DNA from: Chitinophagaceae bacterium
GTDB lineage: Bacteria > Bacteroidota > Bacteroidia > Chitinophagales > Chitinophagaceae
Direction: 5' to 3'
Length of the DNA: 64,000 nt
Assembly (NCBI GenBank): GCA_019638615.1
Contig: JAHBTL010000006.1
Coordinates: forward strand, 1 to 64,000
The notes under the pieces were generated by a model. That model was not told the DNA's origin and did not search any database. It was given only the letters and a program-made list of their open reading frames with translations. This document shows positions 33,831 to 43,400 of the stretch, one piece after another. Made by a program: the position numbers and the translations under genes. How positions within the stretch are numbered: position 1 is the stretch's first letter; the number at the start of each line of letters is the position of its first letter.

Positions 33831-34529
33831 TTAATTGCCGAACAACCTGCGTTTCTTCTTTTTATCCTTTTCCAGCATCAGCAATACGGCGTCATCCGCC
33901 AGTTTATTCAGGTGAATGCTGTCCAGCCCATTGTACCAGCCTCTTACCACCCTGTCCTTATCCAGCATAAAAAAATATTGCGTATGTATAAAGTTGGTGT
34001 CTACCTGGGTGTCTGCAATATTGGCCTTGAACTCCGTTTTGGCTATATCATAAATTTCATCTTTGTTGCCGGTAAGCAGCCACCAGGTATCGCTGTTAAT
34101 ACCATATTTACTGGCATATTTATTCAGCCTGGGAACGGAGTCCCTGTCCGGATCCACGCTGAACGATAAAAACCGTACTACCGTATCAGTCTTATTGAAG
34201 GCGTCCTGCAATCGCTTCATATTGCGGGTCAGGGCAGGACAAATGCTGGGGCAGGACGTAAAAAAGAAATCAGCTATGATGATCTTACCATCCAGGTCGC
34301 TTAATGAAACCTGCCTGTTGAGCTGGTTGGTGAGGGTAAAATTCCGCACTTTGTGCCAGATCGTATCCTGCGTTGTTTTGCCATATTCGGTTTTTACCTG
34401 CACAGAATCAAAAAAATACCGCTTTGGCATTGCTATCGCTTCGGCGCTGAAATGCTTCAGTAAAAAATAACAGGTTAATGGTAACAGGGCTGCCATCGCT
34501 ATCGCTATAAACGACTTCTTGCTCATCAT
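33831..34529 (-). CDS. SCO1/SenC family copper chaperone
   Basis: A 232-residue thioredoxin-fold protein with an N-terminal anchor (about 5-24). The copper site CPSIC (in FFFTSCPSICPALT) plus the distal histidine in NFIHTQYFFMLD are intact. SCO proteins deliver Cu to the CuA centre of cytochrome oxidase; a CuA site is also present in NosZ in this window, so support of NosZ is a possibility. Start at the first of two ATGs (34529/34526). Operon with the DUF420 gene. Confidence 0.92.
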   Translation of the reverse strand: MMSKKSFIAIAMAALLPLTCYFLLKHFSAEAIAMPKRYFFDSVQVKTEYGKTTQDTIWHKVRNFTLTNQLNRQVSLSDLDGKIIIADFFFTSCPSICPALTRNMKRLQDAFNKTDTVVRFLSFSVDPDRDSVPRLNKYASKYGINSDTWWLLTGNKDEIYDIAKTEFKANIADTQVDTNFIHTQYFFMLDKDRVVRGWYNGLDSIHLNKLADDAVLLMLEKDKKKKRRLFGN

Positions 34530-34547
34530 GCCGCAAAGATAGCGGTT

Positions 34548-35189
34548 CTACTGTTTTACTATCCGCTTCGACTCATTGATTGTATTGCCACGAATGCTGA
34601 GGATGTATTCTCCCCTGGGCACACTATACATATCCAATATATACTGCATGTATGCTGCCGTTTTTTTGAGCTGGTAGCTACGGATATTTTTGCCGCTCAT
34701 ATCAAATAAAATGCAGGTAATATCGCCTACCTCTTCGTGATTGATGATAAGACAGGCATTATTGAAAACAGGATTGGGCATGATAGTGATCTCTGTTTTG
34801 GGCTTAACGGCAAACTGAACTTTCTGCACTCCGGAATAACCCTTGCTGCCGGTTATATCTATCCAGGCAAGCCTGTAAAAGCCGCTGTCGGTAAGTGGCA
34901 GGTTATCGGTAAACCGGAATTCTTTTTCACCGCTATGGGCGGTTATTTTGCTCAGGGACTGAAAGGCAACACCATCGCGGGAGCGTTCAATAAAAAAATC
35001 AAGGCTGTCTTCGCGCTCACTGTTAAGCATCCAGCTTAGCTGAACAGAGGCGTTACCGGAAATGCCGGCTTTAAAAGATGCAAGGATACCATCGTGGAGA
35101 GAATCCTGGGCAAACGCTCTGTTACCAGGTATACAAAACAGTAAAGCCGAAACAGCTATTACGCATGTATACAAACGTTTTAATCTCAT
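34548..35189 (-). CDS. Secreted protein with type IX sorting domain
   Basis: A 213-residue protein: signal peptide (MRLKRLYTCVIAVSALLF...AFAQ), a fibronectin III-like beta domain (VQLSWMLNSEREDSLDFFIERSRDGVAFQSL) and a C-terminal T9SS type A sorting domain (IMPNPVFNNACLII...LFDMSGKNIRSY...GEYILSIRG...KRIVK). It is exported over the outer membrane and anchored or released. The ATG at 35189 precedes the signal peptide; the frame also extends to a TTG at 35219. Confidence 0.82.
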   Translation of the reverse strand: MRLKRLYTCVIAVSALLFCIPGNRAFAQDSLHDGILASFKAGISGNASVQLSWMLNSEREDSLDFFIERSRDGVAFQSLSKITAHSGEKEFRFTDNLPLTDSGFYRLAWIDITGSKGYSGVQKVQFAVKPKTEITIMPNPVFNNACLIINHEEVGDITCILFDMSGKNIRSYQLKKTAAYMQYILDMYSVPRGEYILSIRGNTINESKRIVKQ

Positions 35190-35306
35190 ACAGAATCGCC
35201 TGCGCGTTTTTACATTCAATAAAGGGTAATAAAAATCGAAGGAGTGTGAAAAACGCTAAAATTGTGCCGGCAGTATCATGCAATTCATAAATATTTATTA
35301 AAACGG

Positions 35307-37592
35307 TTATGGCTTACCGTTACTAATAACACCCAGGTATCTTCCCATCCAGTAAGGCAATAGCCAGGTATCGCCTGCCCCCAGCTCAGCCCTGCCATTA
35401 TTTTGCTTGTCGGACGTAAACAGGTTGCGGTTGTGCTTTTGTTCCGGCCTTTCATCGGGAGGCAGTACTGATTCGGTCGTTTGTCCCCTGAAGTTTCCGG
35501 GAATGAAGTTAATATCCTTGCGAAAACTGTTGCTCATCGACCATTCCACCATATCCAGTGGCATCTCCTGCAAATGCCAGATGCTTTCCGCCAGGTCAAA
35601 GCTTTCCGCCCCGGTCATGGCATAACAAAAGTTCCAGAGGGCATCCTTTTCGGGCCGCTCGGCCTCCCAATGATCACGTACAGCTTCTCTATAAACCGCT
35701 TTTAAAGAATCATTCAATGCGTAGGGATACAGGCTCCAGTAAGCAAGAAAATACATTTCATCATCTGAATGGTTCCATTCTTCCGACATTGCCCTGCTCC
35801 AGTTGTCGGCGCTATCCGGAGCGCGACCTATATCCCGTACGGGGCGGGCAAGGTTTTGCAGGTATCCCTGACCATAAAGCAGGTATTCGGCTGTTTTTTT
35901 AAATTTTTCTTTGCCGGTAAAATAATAGGCAGCTTGTAAAAAGGCAATGATATTGGAGGAATACAGTTTTCTGTCTCCCACCATAACCGGGAAACGGTTT
36001 ACATATTCGGGATTCCAGATACCCCACAGCGTTGGTTTACCATCGGCATCTATCAGCTTCAGGTCATTGTCAACAATATGCGACATTAATCCATCGATGA
36101 GCTTCACCGCTCTTTGCTTCAGGTTCTCATCATCCATATACTGCGCTACCAGCGTAAGGGCAAATACCTGTCCCACGGCCTGGTCGCTGCTGCTGGCGCC
36201 GCGCCAGTCCCATTCAGGGCTGTCCGCCTGCCGCCAGCTTACCGAAGACTGGTAGCCGGGATACCAGTAATCTTTCAGGTAATCACGAAACTCTGTTTTA
36301 AACGGCATTGCACCGTGACGTTCAAACGATCTTCCAAAATAACCCGGAAATGTATGAATGGTATATAAACGTTCCAGTGCGTCGAAAGATTCCACTACAT
36401 TTTGCTTTGCTTCCGGATCGTGCGTTGCCAGGTAGCGGAACAACTGGCTACCCAGGTACATGGCTGTCCAAAGATTGTCACTATCATGCGGCGCCAGCTC
36501 CGAGGTAGATAAGTTCCCGTTTTTAACATTTACAATATCGCAGTATAACCCATAGCGGATATGCCTTTCCCTTACCTGTTTGTCGTAGAACGCTGCCTTC
36601 TGCGCCAGTGTCATTTGTTCGAAACAGATCCTGCCCAATCCCCTGTCTGTAAGGATCAGTACAGAACCTTCCGGACCTTTGGATATATGCTTTACCTGGT
36701 CCGACGGCAGCCACCGCTTCGATGCATAATAGCTGAATTTGCCATCTTCATTCAGCCGGAAGGCCCCACGCGCAGAGCCGAACCACAGCTTACCGTCTAT
36801 CTCGGTAACCGTTGTTATTTCTGTCCAGGGCAACCGGCGGCTGATCTCTCCTCTTTGCTGCCAGTTGCTTCCGTCTATTACTATATAGCCATCAGGTGTA
36901 CCCGCTACTACTTCTTTGCCTGCCTTGCTCAGCGTAAAACAGGTAAGGCTGTCGCCTTTAAAGCCCGCAGCCAGCTCTTTTGCGGCGGGGTTGAATACAC
37001 TGATGGATCGGGGAGATAATATTAAAAACCGCTGTTGCGCACTGTCGTAGGTTATATCCAGCACAGGTTCTTCAGCCTTTTTCTCCCACAGTATTTCTGA
37101 GTTTTTATTGAGATATTGAAGAGTAGTACCGTCAGAGACCAGGAAAGCGAAATCAGCTCCGCCTGCCAGCAGCTTTACGCCGGGCAGGCCATGTTTGGAA
37201 TAGAGGGTACCTGCCCAGGCATTGCTCAGAACTGCTTTATCATCTGCAAATACAAACTGGTTTTGATAGATACCGATACCGGCAAGCTTTTTTGCAGTCA
37301 TCGGGCGGTAGGTTCCGTCGGTTACAAGCTTTCCGGGGTAGAGCATTTCCCCCGCATAGGGTTGCAGCAGTCCTTTGGATGAGAGTATCTTCACCACCCC
37401 GTTGCGGTCGGCATACACCTGGTACAGAACCGCAGCGCTGTCCTGCACATCGTATTTTATGCTGTAGTCCTGTGTGTAAGGTACATCAGTATATACCGGT
37501 TGTTTCTTTGTCGCCTGTGCATTATATAGCTTCTTCTCGTTACAGGAAACGCACAATACGATCAATATTACAGACGAAAACCATCTCAGCAT
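35307..37592 (-). CDS. Lipoprotein with propeller-like N-terminus and alpha/alpha-toroid C-terminus (paralogue A)
   Basis: A 761-residue lipoprotein (VLCVSC lipobox, Cys16 from the ATG at 37592). Residues about 45-345 are a repetitive beta domain (DGTTLQYLNKNSEILWEKKAEE, DGYIVIDGSNWQQRGE, GKLWFGSARGAFRL) like a sensor-type propeller. The rest (about 350-740) is helical with repeated WTAMYLGSQLFRY and EEWNHSDDEMYFLAYWSLYPYA motifs, compatible with a six-hairpin glycosidase fold. Substrate and activity are unknown. The first 300 residues are encoded by DNA identical to that of paralogue B. Confidence 0.78.
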   Translation of the reverse strand: MLRWFSSVILIVLCVSCNEKKLYNAQATKKQPVYTDVPYTQDYSIKYDVQDSAAVLYQVYADRNGVVKILSSKGLLQPYAGEMLYPGKLVTDGTYRPMTAKKLAGIGIYQNQFVFADDKAVLSNAWAGTLYSKHGLPGVKLLAGGADFAFLVSDGTTLQYLNKNSEILWEKKAEEPVLDITYDSAQQRFLILSPRSISVFNPAAKELAAGFKGDSLTCFTLSKAGKEVVAGTPDGYIVIDGSNWQQRGEISRRLPWTEITTVTEIDGKLWFGSARGAFRLNEDGKFSYYASKRWLPSDQVKHISKGPEGSVLILTDRGLGRICFEQMTLAQKAAFYDKQVRERHIRYGLYCDIVNVKNGNLSTSELAPHDSDNLWTAMYLGSQLFRYLATHDPEAKQNVVESFDALERLYTIHTFPGYFGRSFERHGAMPFKTEFRDYLKDYWYPGYQSSVSWRQADSPEWDWRGASSSDQAVGQVFALTLVAQYMDDENLKQRAVKLIDGLMSHIVDNDLKLIDADGKPTLWGIWNPEYVNRFPVMVGDRKLYSSNIIAFLQAAYYFTGKEKFKKTAEYLLYGQGYLQNLARPVRDIGRAPDSADNWSRAMSEEWNHSDDEMYFLAYWSLYPYALNDSLKAVYREAVRDHWEAERPEKDALWNFCYAMTGAESFDLAESIWHLQEMPLDMVEWSMSNSFRKDINFIPGNFRGQTTESVLPPDERPEQKHNRNLFTSDKQNNGRAELGAGDTWLLPYWMGRYLGVISNGKP
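36558..37460. repeat. 903-bp exact direct repeat, copy 1
   Basis: Every base from 36558 to 37460 is the same as 39094-39996 (offset 2536). Identity stops sharply at both ends: the next bases differ and the flanking coding sequence is clearly diverged. It covers codons about 45-345 of paralogue A. Recent gene conversion or a duplication followed by recombination explains this. Confidence 0.95.
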
Positions 37593-37601
37593 ACAAAGCA
37601 A

Positions 37602-37902
37602 TTCATAGCCGAACCAACTTTATTTCAAAATTGTAAATCCTCCAAACCAGTAGCCTGCTTCATTTTCAAATTTCCAGCCTCACCCCTGCCTGAACGACGT
37701 TCAGTCGGGCAGGCTCTTATCCCTATCCTGTAGAGAGGGACGGTGCTGCAGAATTTATCCAAGCTATTTCGCTACCGCATCATCTTTTGAACTAATCCCA
37801 GCTTTATACTTCCACATTTACCTTCATTTTCACACTTTCACATCTCCACATTCTTCCCTGCATTCTCAAATTTTCAAATTATCACACTCCCACATTTTCA
37901 AA
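37602..37902. other. Intergenic spacer between the two paralogues
   Basis: About 300 bp without a gene. It contains a short imperfect hairpin around GCCTGAACGACGTTCAGTCGGGCAGGC (37688-37714, TGAACGACGTTCA is nearly palindromic) and, at 37800-37905, a pyrimidine-rich low-complexity tract with repeated CACATTT and CAAATTTTCAAATT words. Confidence 0.4.
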
Positions 37903-40110
37903 TTATTTCCCTATCACCCCCAGGTATCTTCCCATCCAGTAAGGCAGCAGCCATATATCCCCGGCGCTGTGTTCGTTCCGGCCGTTGTTGCCGCCATTTA
38001 AATCAAAACGGTTGGAGTTGTGCCTGCTGATATCAAGCTCGTCGGGCGGCAATACTTCTTTGGTAGTCTGTCTCCTGAAATTAGGCTCCAGCAGGTCAAT
38101 ATCCTTTCTTTCGCTGTTGCGGATGGTCCAGCCAACCAGGTCGAGCGGATATTCCTGCAGGTACCAGATCGCTTCCTTCAGATCAAATTCATTGGTTCCG
38201 GTAAGCGCTGTAAAAATATTCCAGGCGCCTTCCTTTTCAGGACGTTCAATTTCCCAGTGGTCTATGATAGCGTCTTTGAATTTTGCTTTTAAAGTATCGT
38301 TGAACGCGTAGCGGTATAATCCCCAGTACCCGAGGAAATACATTTCATCGTCCGAATGGTTCCATCCTTCCGATAACATTTTGCTCCAGTCGTCGGCATC
38401 CTCGGGCGCTTTTCCTATTTCCTTCATCGGGCGCATCAGGTTTTCGAGGTAACCATGATTATGCAGCAGTTCAAACGCCTTCTCCTTGTATATCTCCTTT
38501 TTAGTGAAGTGATAAGCGGTTTGCAGCATCGCGGTAATATTAGACGCGTTGATCTTGCGGTCGCCTACCATTTTAGGCCGCGCGTTCACATATTCAGGAT
38601 TCCATTTACCCCACAAAGTAGGCTTGTCGTCCCAGTCTACCAGGTAGAAATCATTATCTATTATATGCTGCATCAAAGAGTCTATCAGTCCAATGGCTTT
38701 TTGCTTAACGGCTTCATCTTCTACCAGCTCAGCTACCACGCCAAACGCAAAAATGTGCCCGATGGCTTCATCGCTGCTGGTGGTAGACTTCCAGTCCCAT
38801 TCGGGATCATTGGATCGGATCCACTTAGCAGTATCGTGCAACGCATAGCCCCTGCGTTCAAACGAACGGGCAGGGAAGCCTTTTACCGGGTTTACAGCAT
38901 ACAACCTTTCCATGGCATCGAGCGATTCGCGGCAGTTCTGCAGGGCTTCGGGCGATTTGGTAACAGCGTAGCGGAATGCCTCTCCTCCCAGGTACATAGC
39001 CGTCCACAGCCCGTCATTGTCTGAATCTTCCATGAACCCGGTGCCCAGGTTGCCGTCAGTCATTCGCGTAAGTGTCGCGTTAAATCCATTCCTGATATGC
39101 CTTTCCCTTACCTGTTTGTCGTAGAACGCTGCCTTCTGCGCCAGTGTCATTTGTTCGAAACAGATCCTGCCCAATCCCCTGTCTGTAAGGATCAGTACAG
39201 AACCTTCCGGACCTTTGGATATATGCTTTACCTGGTCCGACGGCAGCCACCGCTTCGATGCATAATAGCTGAATTTGCCATCTTCATTCAGCCGGAAGGC
39301 CCCACGCGCAGAGCCGAACCACAGCTTACCGTCTATCTCGGTAACCGTTGTTATTTCTGTCCAGGGCAACCGGCGGCTGATCTCTCCTCTTTGCTGCCAG
39401 TTGCTTCCGTCTATTACTATATAGCCATCAGGTGTACCCGCTACTACTTCTTTGCCTGCCTTGCTCAGCGTAAAACAGGTAAGGCTGTCGCCTTTAAAGC
39501 CCGCAGCCAGCTCTTTTGCGGCGGGGTTGAATACACTGATGGATCGGGGAGATAATATTAAAAACCGCTGTTGCGCACTGTCGTAGGTTATATCCAGCAC
39601 AGGTTCTTCAGCCTTTTTCTCCCACAGTATTTCTGAGTTTTTATTGAGATATTGAAGAGTAGTACCGTCAGAGACCAGGAAAGCGAAATCAGCTCCGCCT
39701 GCCAGCAGCTTTACGCCGGGCAGGCCATGTTTGGAATAGAGGGTACCTGCCCAGGCATTGCTCAGAACTGCTTTATCATCTGCAAATACAAACTGGTTTT
39801 GATAGATACCGATACCGGCAAGCTTTTTTGCAGTCATCGGGCGGTAGGTTCCGTCGGTTACAAGCTTTCCGGGGTAGAGCATTTCCCCCGCATAGGGTTG
39901 CAGCAGTCCTTTGGATGAGAGTATCTTCACCACCCCGTTGCGGTCGGCATACACCTGGTACAGAACCGCAGCGCTGTCCTGCACATCGTATTTTATACTA
40001 TAGTCCTGCGTAAAGGGGATATCGGTGTGTACGGTAGCGTTGGTTGTTTTTCTTTCATTGCACGATACAATCAATACAAGCAGTGTAAATAAAAAGAAAA
40101 TGGGTTTCAT
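37903..40110 (-). CDS. Lipoprotein with propeller-like N-terminus and alpha/alpha-toroid C-terminus (paralogue B)
   Basis: A 735-residue lipoprotein (LIVSC lipobox, Cys17) with the same two-part build as paralogue A. Residues about 39-339 are identical in DNA to paralogue A, whereas the signal peptide and the C-terminal helical domain are diverged by eye to roughly half identity (GLWTAMYLGGEAFRYAVTKSPEAL, EGWNHSDDEMYFLGYWGLYRYAFNDTL, GDIWLLPYWMGRYLGVIGK). It probably acts at the cell surface or periplasm on a polysaccharide or other polymer; unproven. Confidence 0.78.
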   Translation of the reverse strand: MKPIFFLFTLLVLIVSCNERKTTNATVHTDIPFTQDYSIKYDVQDSAAVLYQVYADRNGVVKILSSKGLLQPYAGEMLYPGKLVTDGTYRPMTAKKLAGIGIYQNQFVFADDKAVLSNAWAGTLYSKHGLPGVKLLAGGADFAFLVSDGTTLQYLNKNSEILWEKKAEEPVLDITYDSAQQRFLILSPRSISVFNPAAKELAAGFKGDSLTCFTLSKAGKEVVAGTPDGYIVIDGSNWQQRGEISRRLPWTEITTVTEIDGKLWFGSARGAFRLNEDGKFSYYASKRWLPSDQVKHISKGPEGSVLILTDRGLGRICFEQMTLAQKAAFYDKQVRERHIRNGFNATLTRMTDGNLGTGFMEDSDNDGLWTAMYLGGEAFRYAVTKSPEALQNCRESLDAMERLYAVNPVKGFPARSFERRGYALHDTAKWIRSNDPEWDWKSTTSSDEAIGHIFAFGVVAELVEDEAVKQKAIGLIDSLMQHIIDNDFYLVDWDDKPTLWGKWNPEYVNARPKMVGDRKINASNITAMLQTAYHFTKKEIYKEKAFELLHNHGYLENLMRPMKEIGKAPEDADDWSKMLSEGWNHSDDEMYFLGYWGLYRYAFNDTLKAKFKDAIIDHWEIERPEKEGAWNIFTALTGTNEFDLKEAIWYLQEYPLDLVGWTIRNSERKDIDLLEPNFRRQTTKEVLPPDELDISRHNSNRFDLNGGNNGRNEHSAGDIWLLPYWMGRYLGVIGK
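39094..39996. repeat. 903-bp exact direct repeat, copy 2
   Basis: Second copy of the segment at 36558-37460; identical over 903 bp. It lies within paralogue B in the same orientation and same reading frame. Confidence 0.95.
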
Positions 40111-40341
40111 TGTTGAATAGTAATATGAATGATTATTGAAAATGAAAATATTTTAAGACCGTGATGGATCCAATCAAAAAATGACAAGCAGATACCTGGT
40201 CATGAACAATCAATGGAGCAAAAAACAAGGCGGACATACTCACTTCCCGCATGTAAATAGCTTCTTATTGAAGATCAGCATATAGTTACATGCATTTTTA
40301 CCTTACCTTCCCTCCTGTATTTTATATTAAAACATCTGCTA

Positions 40342-43300
40342 ATGAAGACATTGCTCTGCGCGGGATTCTTTTTTCTGGCAGTTTCCGCGTCATTTGCTCA
40401 AAAAACTTTTCCGGTGAACGGTGTTGCCGATGAAAGAAGTGATACTTATTTATTTGTAAACGCTACCATTGTAAAAGACGCGAAAACAACTTTGAACAAC
40501 GCCTCCCTGCTGGTACAAAAGGGCAGGATAACAGCAATAGGTAATAACATTACGGCTCCTAAAAACACGGTAACCATTGATTGTAAGGAGAAGTATATTA
40601 CTCCTTCCTTTATTGATATATACAGCGATTATGGCATAACGCTTCCCCAACGCAGCGGTATACCATTTAGCTATAGCGCTCCTGCCCGGTTTAACTCCGA
40701 TACCAAAGGAGCTTTTGGCTGGAACCAGGCCATCAGATCAGAAACGGAAGGAGTAAAGCTCTTTAAAGCAGATAAAGAAAAAGCGGAATTATTCCGGGGA
40801 CTTGGCTTTGGTACAGCCCTTACACATCAAAAAGACGGGATAGCCCGGGGAACGGGAGTGGTGGTAACATTGGCCGATGCGCGGGAAAATCTGGTGATTG
40901 TAAAAGAACGGGCTTCCGCGCATTATTCATTCAGTAAAGGAACTTCCACCCAAAGCTATCCCGGCAGCCTGATGGGCAGCATTGCGCTGCTCCGCCAGAG
41001 TTATATAGATGCCGCTTGGTATAAAAATAACCCGGCCGCCGAAGGGGTTAACCTGAGCCTGAAAGCATGGAATGAAAATCAATCATTACCCCAAATATTC
41101 GAAGCAAACGATAAATGGGGTGATGTTCGTGCCGACAGGATAGGAGATGAATTTGGAGTACAGTATATTATTAAAGGAGGCGGCAATGAATACCAGCGTA
41201 TCAATGAAATAAAGGCCACAAAAGCAGCTTTTATTCTTCCCGTTAACTACCCACAGGCAATGGACGTAGAAGATCCGAATGATGCCAGGTATGTATCACT
41301 GAACGATCTGAAGCATTGGGAGATGGCGCCCACCAACCCTGCCGTTTTTGAAAAAGCCGGTATCCTATTTTGCCTTACGCCGGCCGATCTTACAGATCCC
41401 AAACAATTTTTGGTTAACATCCGCAAAGCCATTCAAAACGGCCTGAGTGAATCCAAAGCCCTGGAAGCGCTTACGCAAACGCCCGCCACCTTACTTTCGG
41501 TATACGACAAGGTAGGCAGCCTTGAGCCCGGTAAGCTGGCCAACTTTCTCATCAGCAGCGGCCCTGTGTTTAAAGAAAAGACAATCATTTATCAAAACTG
41601 GGTGCAGGGACAACAATATAACGTTACAAATGAAGAATGGAGCGAGATCAAAGGAATATATCAGCTAACTATCCGCGGCGCAGGTAATGCTTACCTCAGC
41701 TTTCCACTGGAAGTTCAGTCGGCTTCTTTTGCCCGTATAACAGATAAGGATACCCTCCAGGCAAAATTCAGCTTCAACGGTAAAACCATCAGCATCAGCT
41801 TCACGCCCGGCAACCATTCAAAATCAGTTATCAGGCTCAGCGGCATTGTAAGCGGCAACCAATGGACCGGTAATGGAGAGGATACAACAGGCGCTCCTGT
41901 AATATGGTCTGCTGCTTTTGTAAAAGCGCTTCCCTCCAAAACTGCAACGGATTCCGGTAATATCGTATTGCCTTCCGCAAAAATTACGTATCCCTTCGGC
42001 AGCTACGGGTGGGAGGCGCTTCCGCAGCCACAAACCCTGCTGTTTAAGAACGCTACGGTATGGACAAGCGAGGCGGCCGGTAAATTAGAAAATACGGATG
42101 TGTTGGTAAAGGACGGAAAGATAGCGCAGGTAGGAAAAAATCTGTCGGATGCAAAAGCCATTATTATTGATGTAACAGGCAAACATATTACCGCGGGCAT
42201 TATCGATGAGCACTCGCATATTGCTACCGCTTCCATTAACGAGGGAGCGCAATCTGTTACGTCGGAAGTGAGGATAGCGGATAATCTTAATCCCGATGAT
42301 ATCAACATCTACCGCCAGTTGAGCGGCGGCGTTACCTCATCGCATATATTGCATGGATCGGCAAATACCATTGGCGGACAAACACAACTGATCAAATTAA
42401 GATGGGGTGCTGATGATGAAGGGCTGAAGTTTAAGGGCAGCGATCCTTTCATCAAGTTCGCGCTGGGTGAAAATGTAAAACGTACGACCGCGACCGCCAA
42501 TAACCGCTTTCCCGATACGCGAATGGGCGTGGAAGAAGTGTTGATGGACGCTTTTCAGCGTGCTGCCGATTATGAAAAAGCGATCAAGAACGCTGAAGCA
42601 GGTTCCAAAGGCAAAAAAGGAGCTGCAGTGAATCCCTGGAACACTGTAAGGCGCGATCTTGAGCTGGACGCGCTGGTTGAGATCATGAACAAAAAACGTT
42701 TCATCACCTGTCACTCCTATGTTCAAAGTGAAATTACATATACGATGCGGGTCGCCGAAAAATTCGGGTTCCGTGTTAACACCTTTACGCATATTCTTGA
42801 GGGATACAAGGTAGCCGATAAAATGAAAGAACATGGCGCCAATGTGTCAACTTTTTCGGATTGGTTCGGCTACAAAATGGAAGTAGCGGATGCCATTGCC
42901 TATAACGCGGCCATTATGCAAAAAATGGGACTGAATGTTTGCATTAACTCCGACGACGCGGAAATGGCAAGAAGGCTGAACCAGGAAGCAGCCAAAGTAA
43001 TTAAATACGGCGGCGTAACCGAAGAACAGGCATTGAACATGGTTACCATTAACCCGGCCAAAGCATTGCACATTGACTACAGGACGGGAAGCATTAAAGT
43101 AGGTAAGGACGCGGACCTGGTATTGTGGAGCGATCACCCGCTCAGCATTTACGCGCAGGCAGAAAAAACAGTTGTAGAGGGCATTGTATACTTTGATAGG
43201 CAACGCGACCTGGAGTTAAGAAAAGCAATTGCCGCAGAGCGCAACCGGCTGATACAAAAAATGGTGGGCGAAAAAAAATCGGGCAAGGCCGTAGCACCGT

Positions 43301-43359
43301 TTAAAGCCAGTCACTATGAAGCATTGAGCTGTGATGAGCATGAAGAGAGCGGTAAGTGA
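40342..43359 (+). CDS. Secreted amidohydrolase, double-domain (1005 aa)
   Basis: A signal peptide (cleaved near SFAQ) and two amidohydrolase-superfamily units. The N-terminal unit (about 25-440) has lost the HxH metal motif: where it should be the sequence reads FIDIYSDYG. The C-terminal unit (about 565-985) is intact: H624-S-H626 (IIDEHSHIATA), THSY-like CHSYVQSE, THILEGYK and the aspartate in NSDDAEMA. It probably hydrolyses cyclic amides, imides or peptides in the periplasm; imidazolonepropionase-like families are closest. Adjacent to a second, degenerate homologue 41 bp downstream. Confidence 0.88.
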   Translation: MKTLLCAGFFFLAVSASFAQKTFPVNGVADERSDTYLFVNATIVKDAKTTLNNASLLVQKGRITAIGNNITAPKNTVTIDCKEKYITPSFIDIYSDYGITLPQRSGIPFSYSAPARFNSDTKGAFGWNQAIRSETEGVKLFKADKEKAELFRGLGFGTALTHQKDGIARGTGVVVTLADARENLVIVKERASAHYSFSKGTSTQSYPGSLMGSIALLRQSYIDAAWYKNNPAAEGVNLSLKAWNENQSLPQIFEANDKWGDVRADRIGDEFGVQYIIKGGGNEYQRINEIKATKAAFILPVNYPQAMDVEDPNDARYVSLNDLKHWEMAPTNPAVFEKAGILFCLTPADLTDPKQFLVNIRKAIQNGLSESKALEALTQTPATLLSVYDKVGSLEPGKLANFLISSGPVFKEKTIIYQNWVQGQQYNVTNEEWSEIKGIYQLTIRGAGNAYLSFPLEVQSASFARITDKDTLQAKFSFNGKTISISFTPGNHSKSVIRLSGIVSGNQWTGNGEDTTGAPVIWSAAFVKALPSKTATDSGNIVLPSAKITYPFGSYGWEALPQPQTLLFKNATVWTSEAAGKLENTDVLVKDGKIAQVGKNLSDAKAIIIDVTGKHITAGIIDEHSHIATASINEGAQSVTSEVRIADNLNPDDINIYRQLSGGVTSSHILHGSANTIGGQTQLIKLRWGADDEGLKFKGSDPFIKFALGENVKRTTATANNRFPDTRMGVEEVLMDAFQRAADYEKAIKNAEAGSKGKKGAAVNPWNTVRRDLELDALVEIMNKKRFITCHSYVQSEITYTMRVAEKFGFRVNTFTHILEGYKVADKMKEHGANVSTFSDWFGYKMEVADAIAYNAAIMQKMGLNVCINSDDAEMARRLNQEAAKVIKYGGVTEEQALNMVTINPAKALHIDYRTGSIKVGKDADLVLWSDHPLSIYAQAEKTVVEGIVYFDRQRDLELRKAIAAERNRLIQKMVGEKKSGKAVAPFKASHYEALSCDEHEESGK

Positions 43360-43400
43360 TAAGTATATTTTGGTTTGAGTTTTTACCGGACAATAAAACA

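Noticed and set aside
38455-39024. A 189-codon plus-strand frame over paralogue B, and identical antisense frames in both 903-bp repeats
   Set aside because: The coding frame on the minus strand is clear from signal peptide and homology between the paralogues; the antisense frames repeat only because the DNA repeats.
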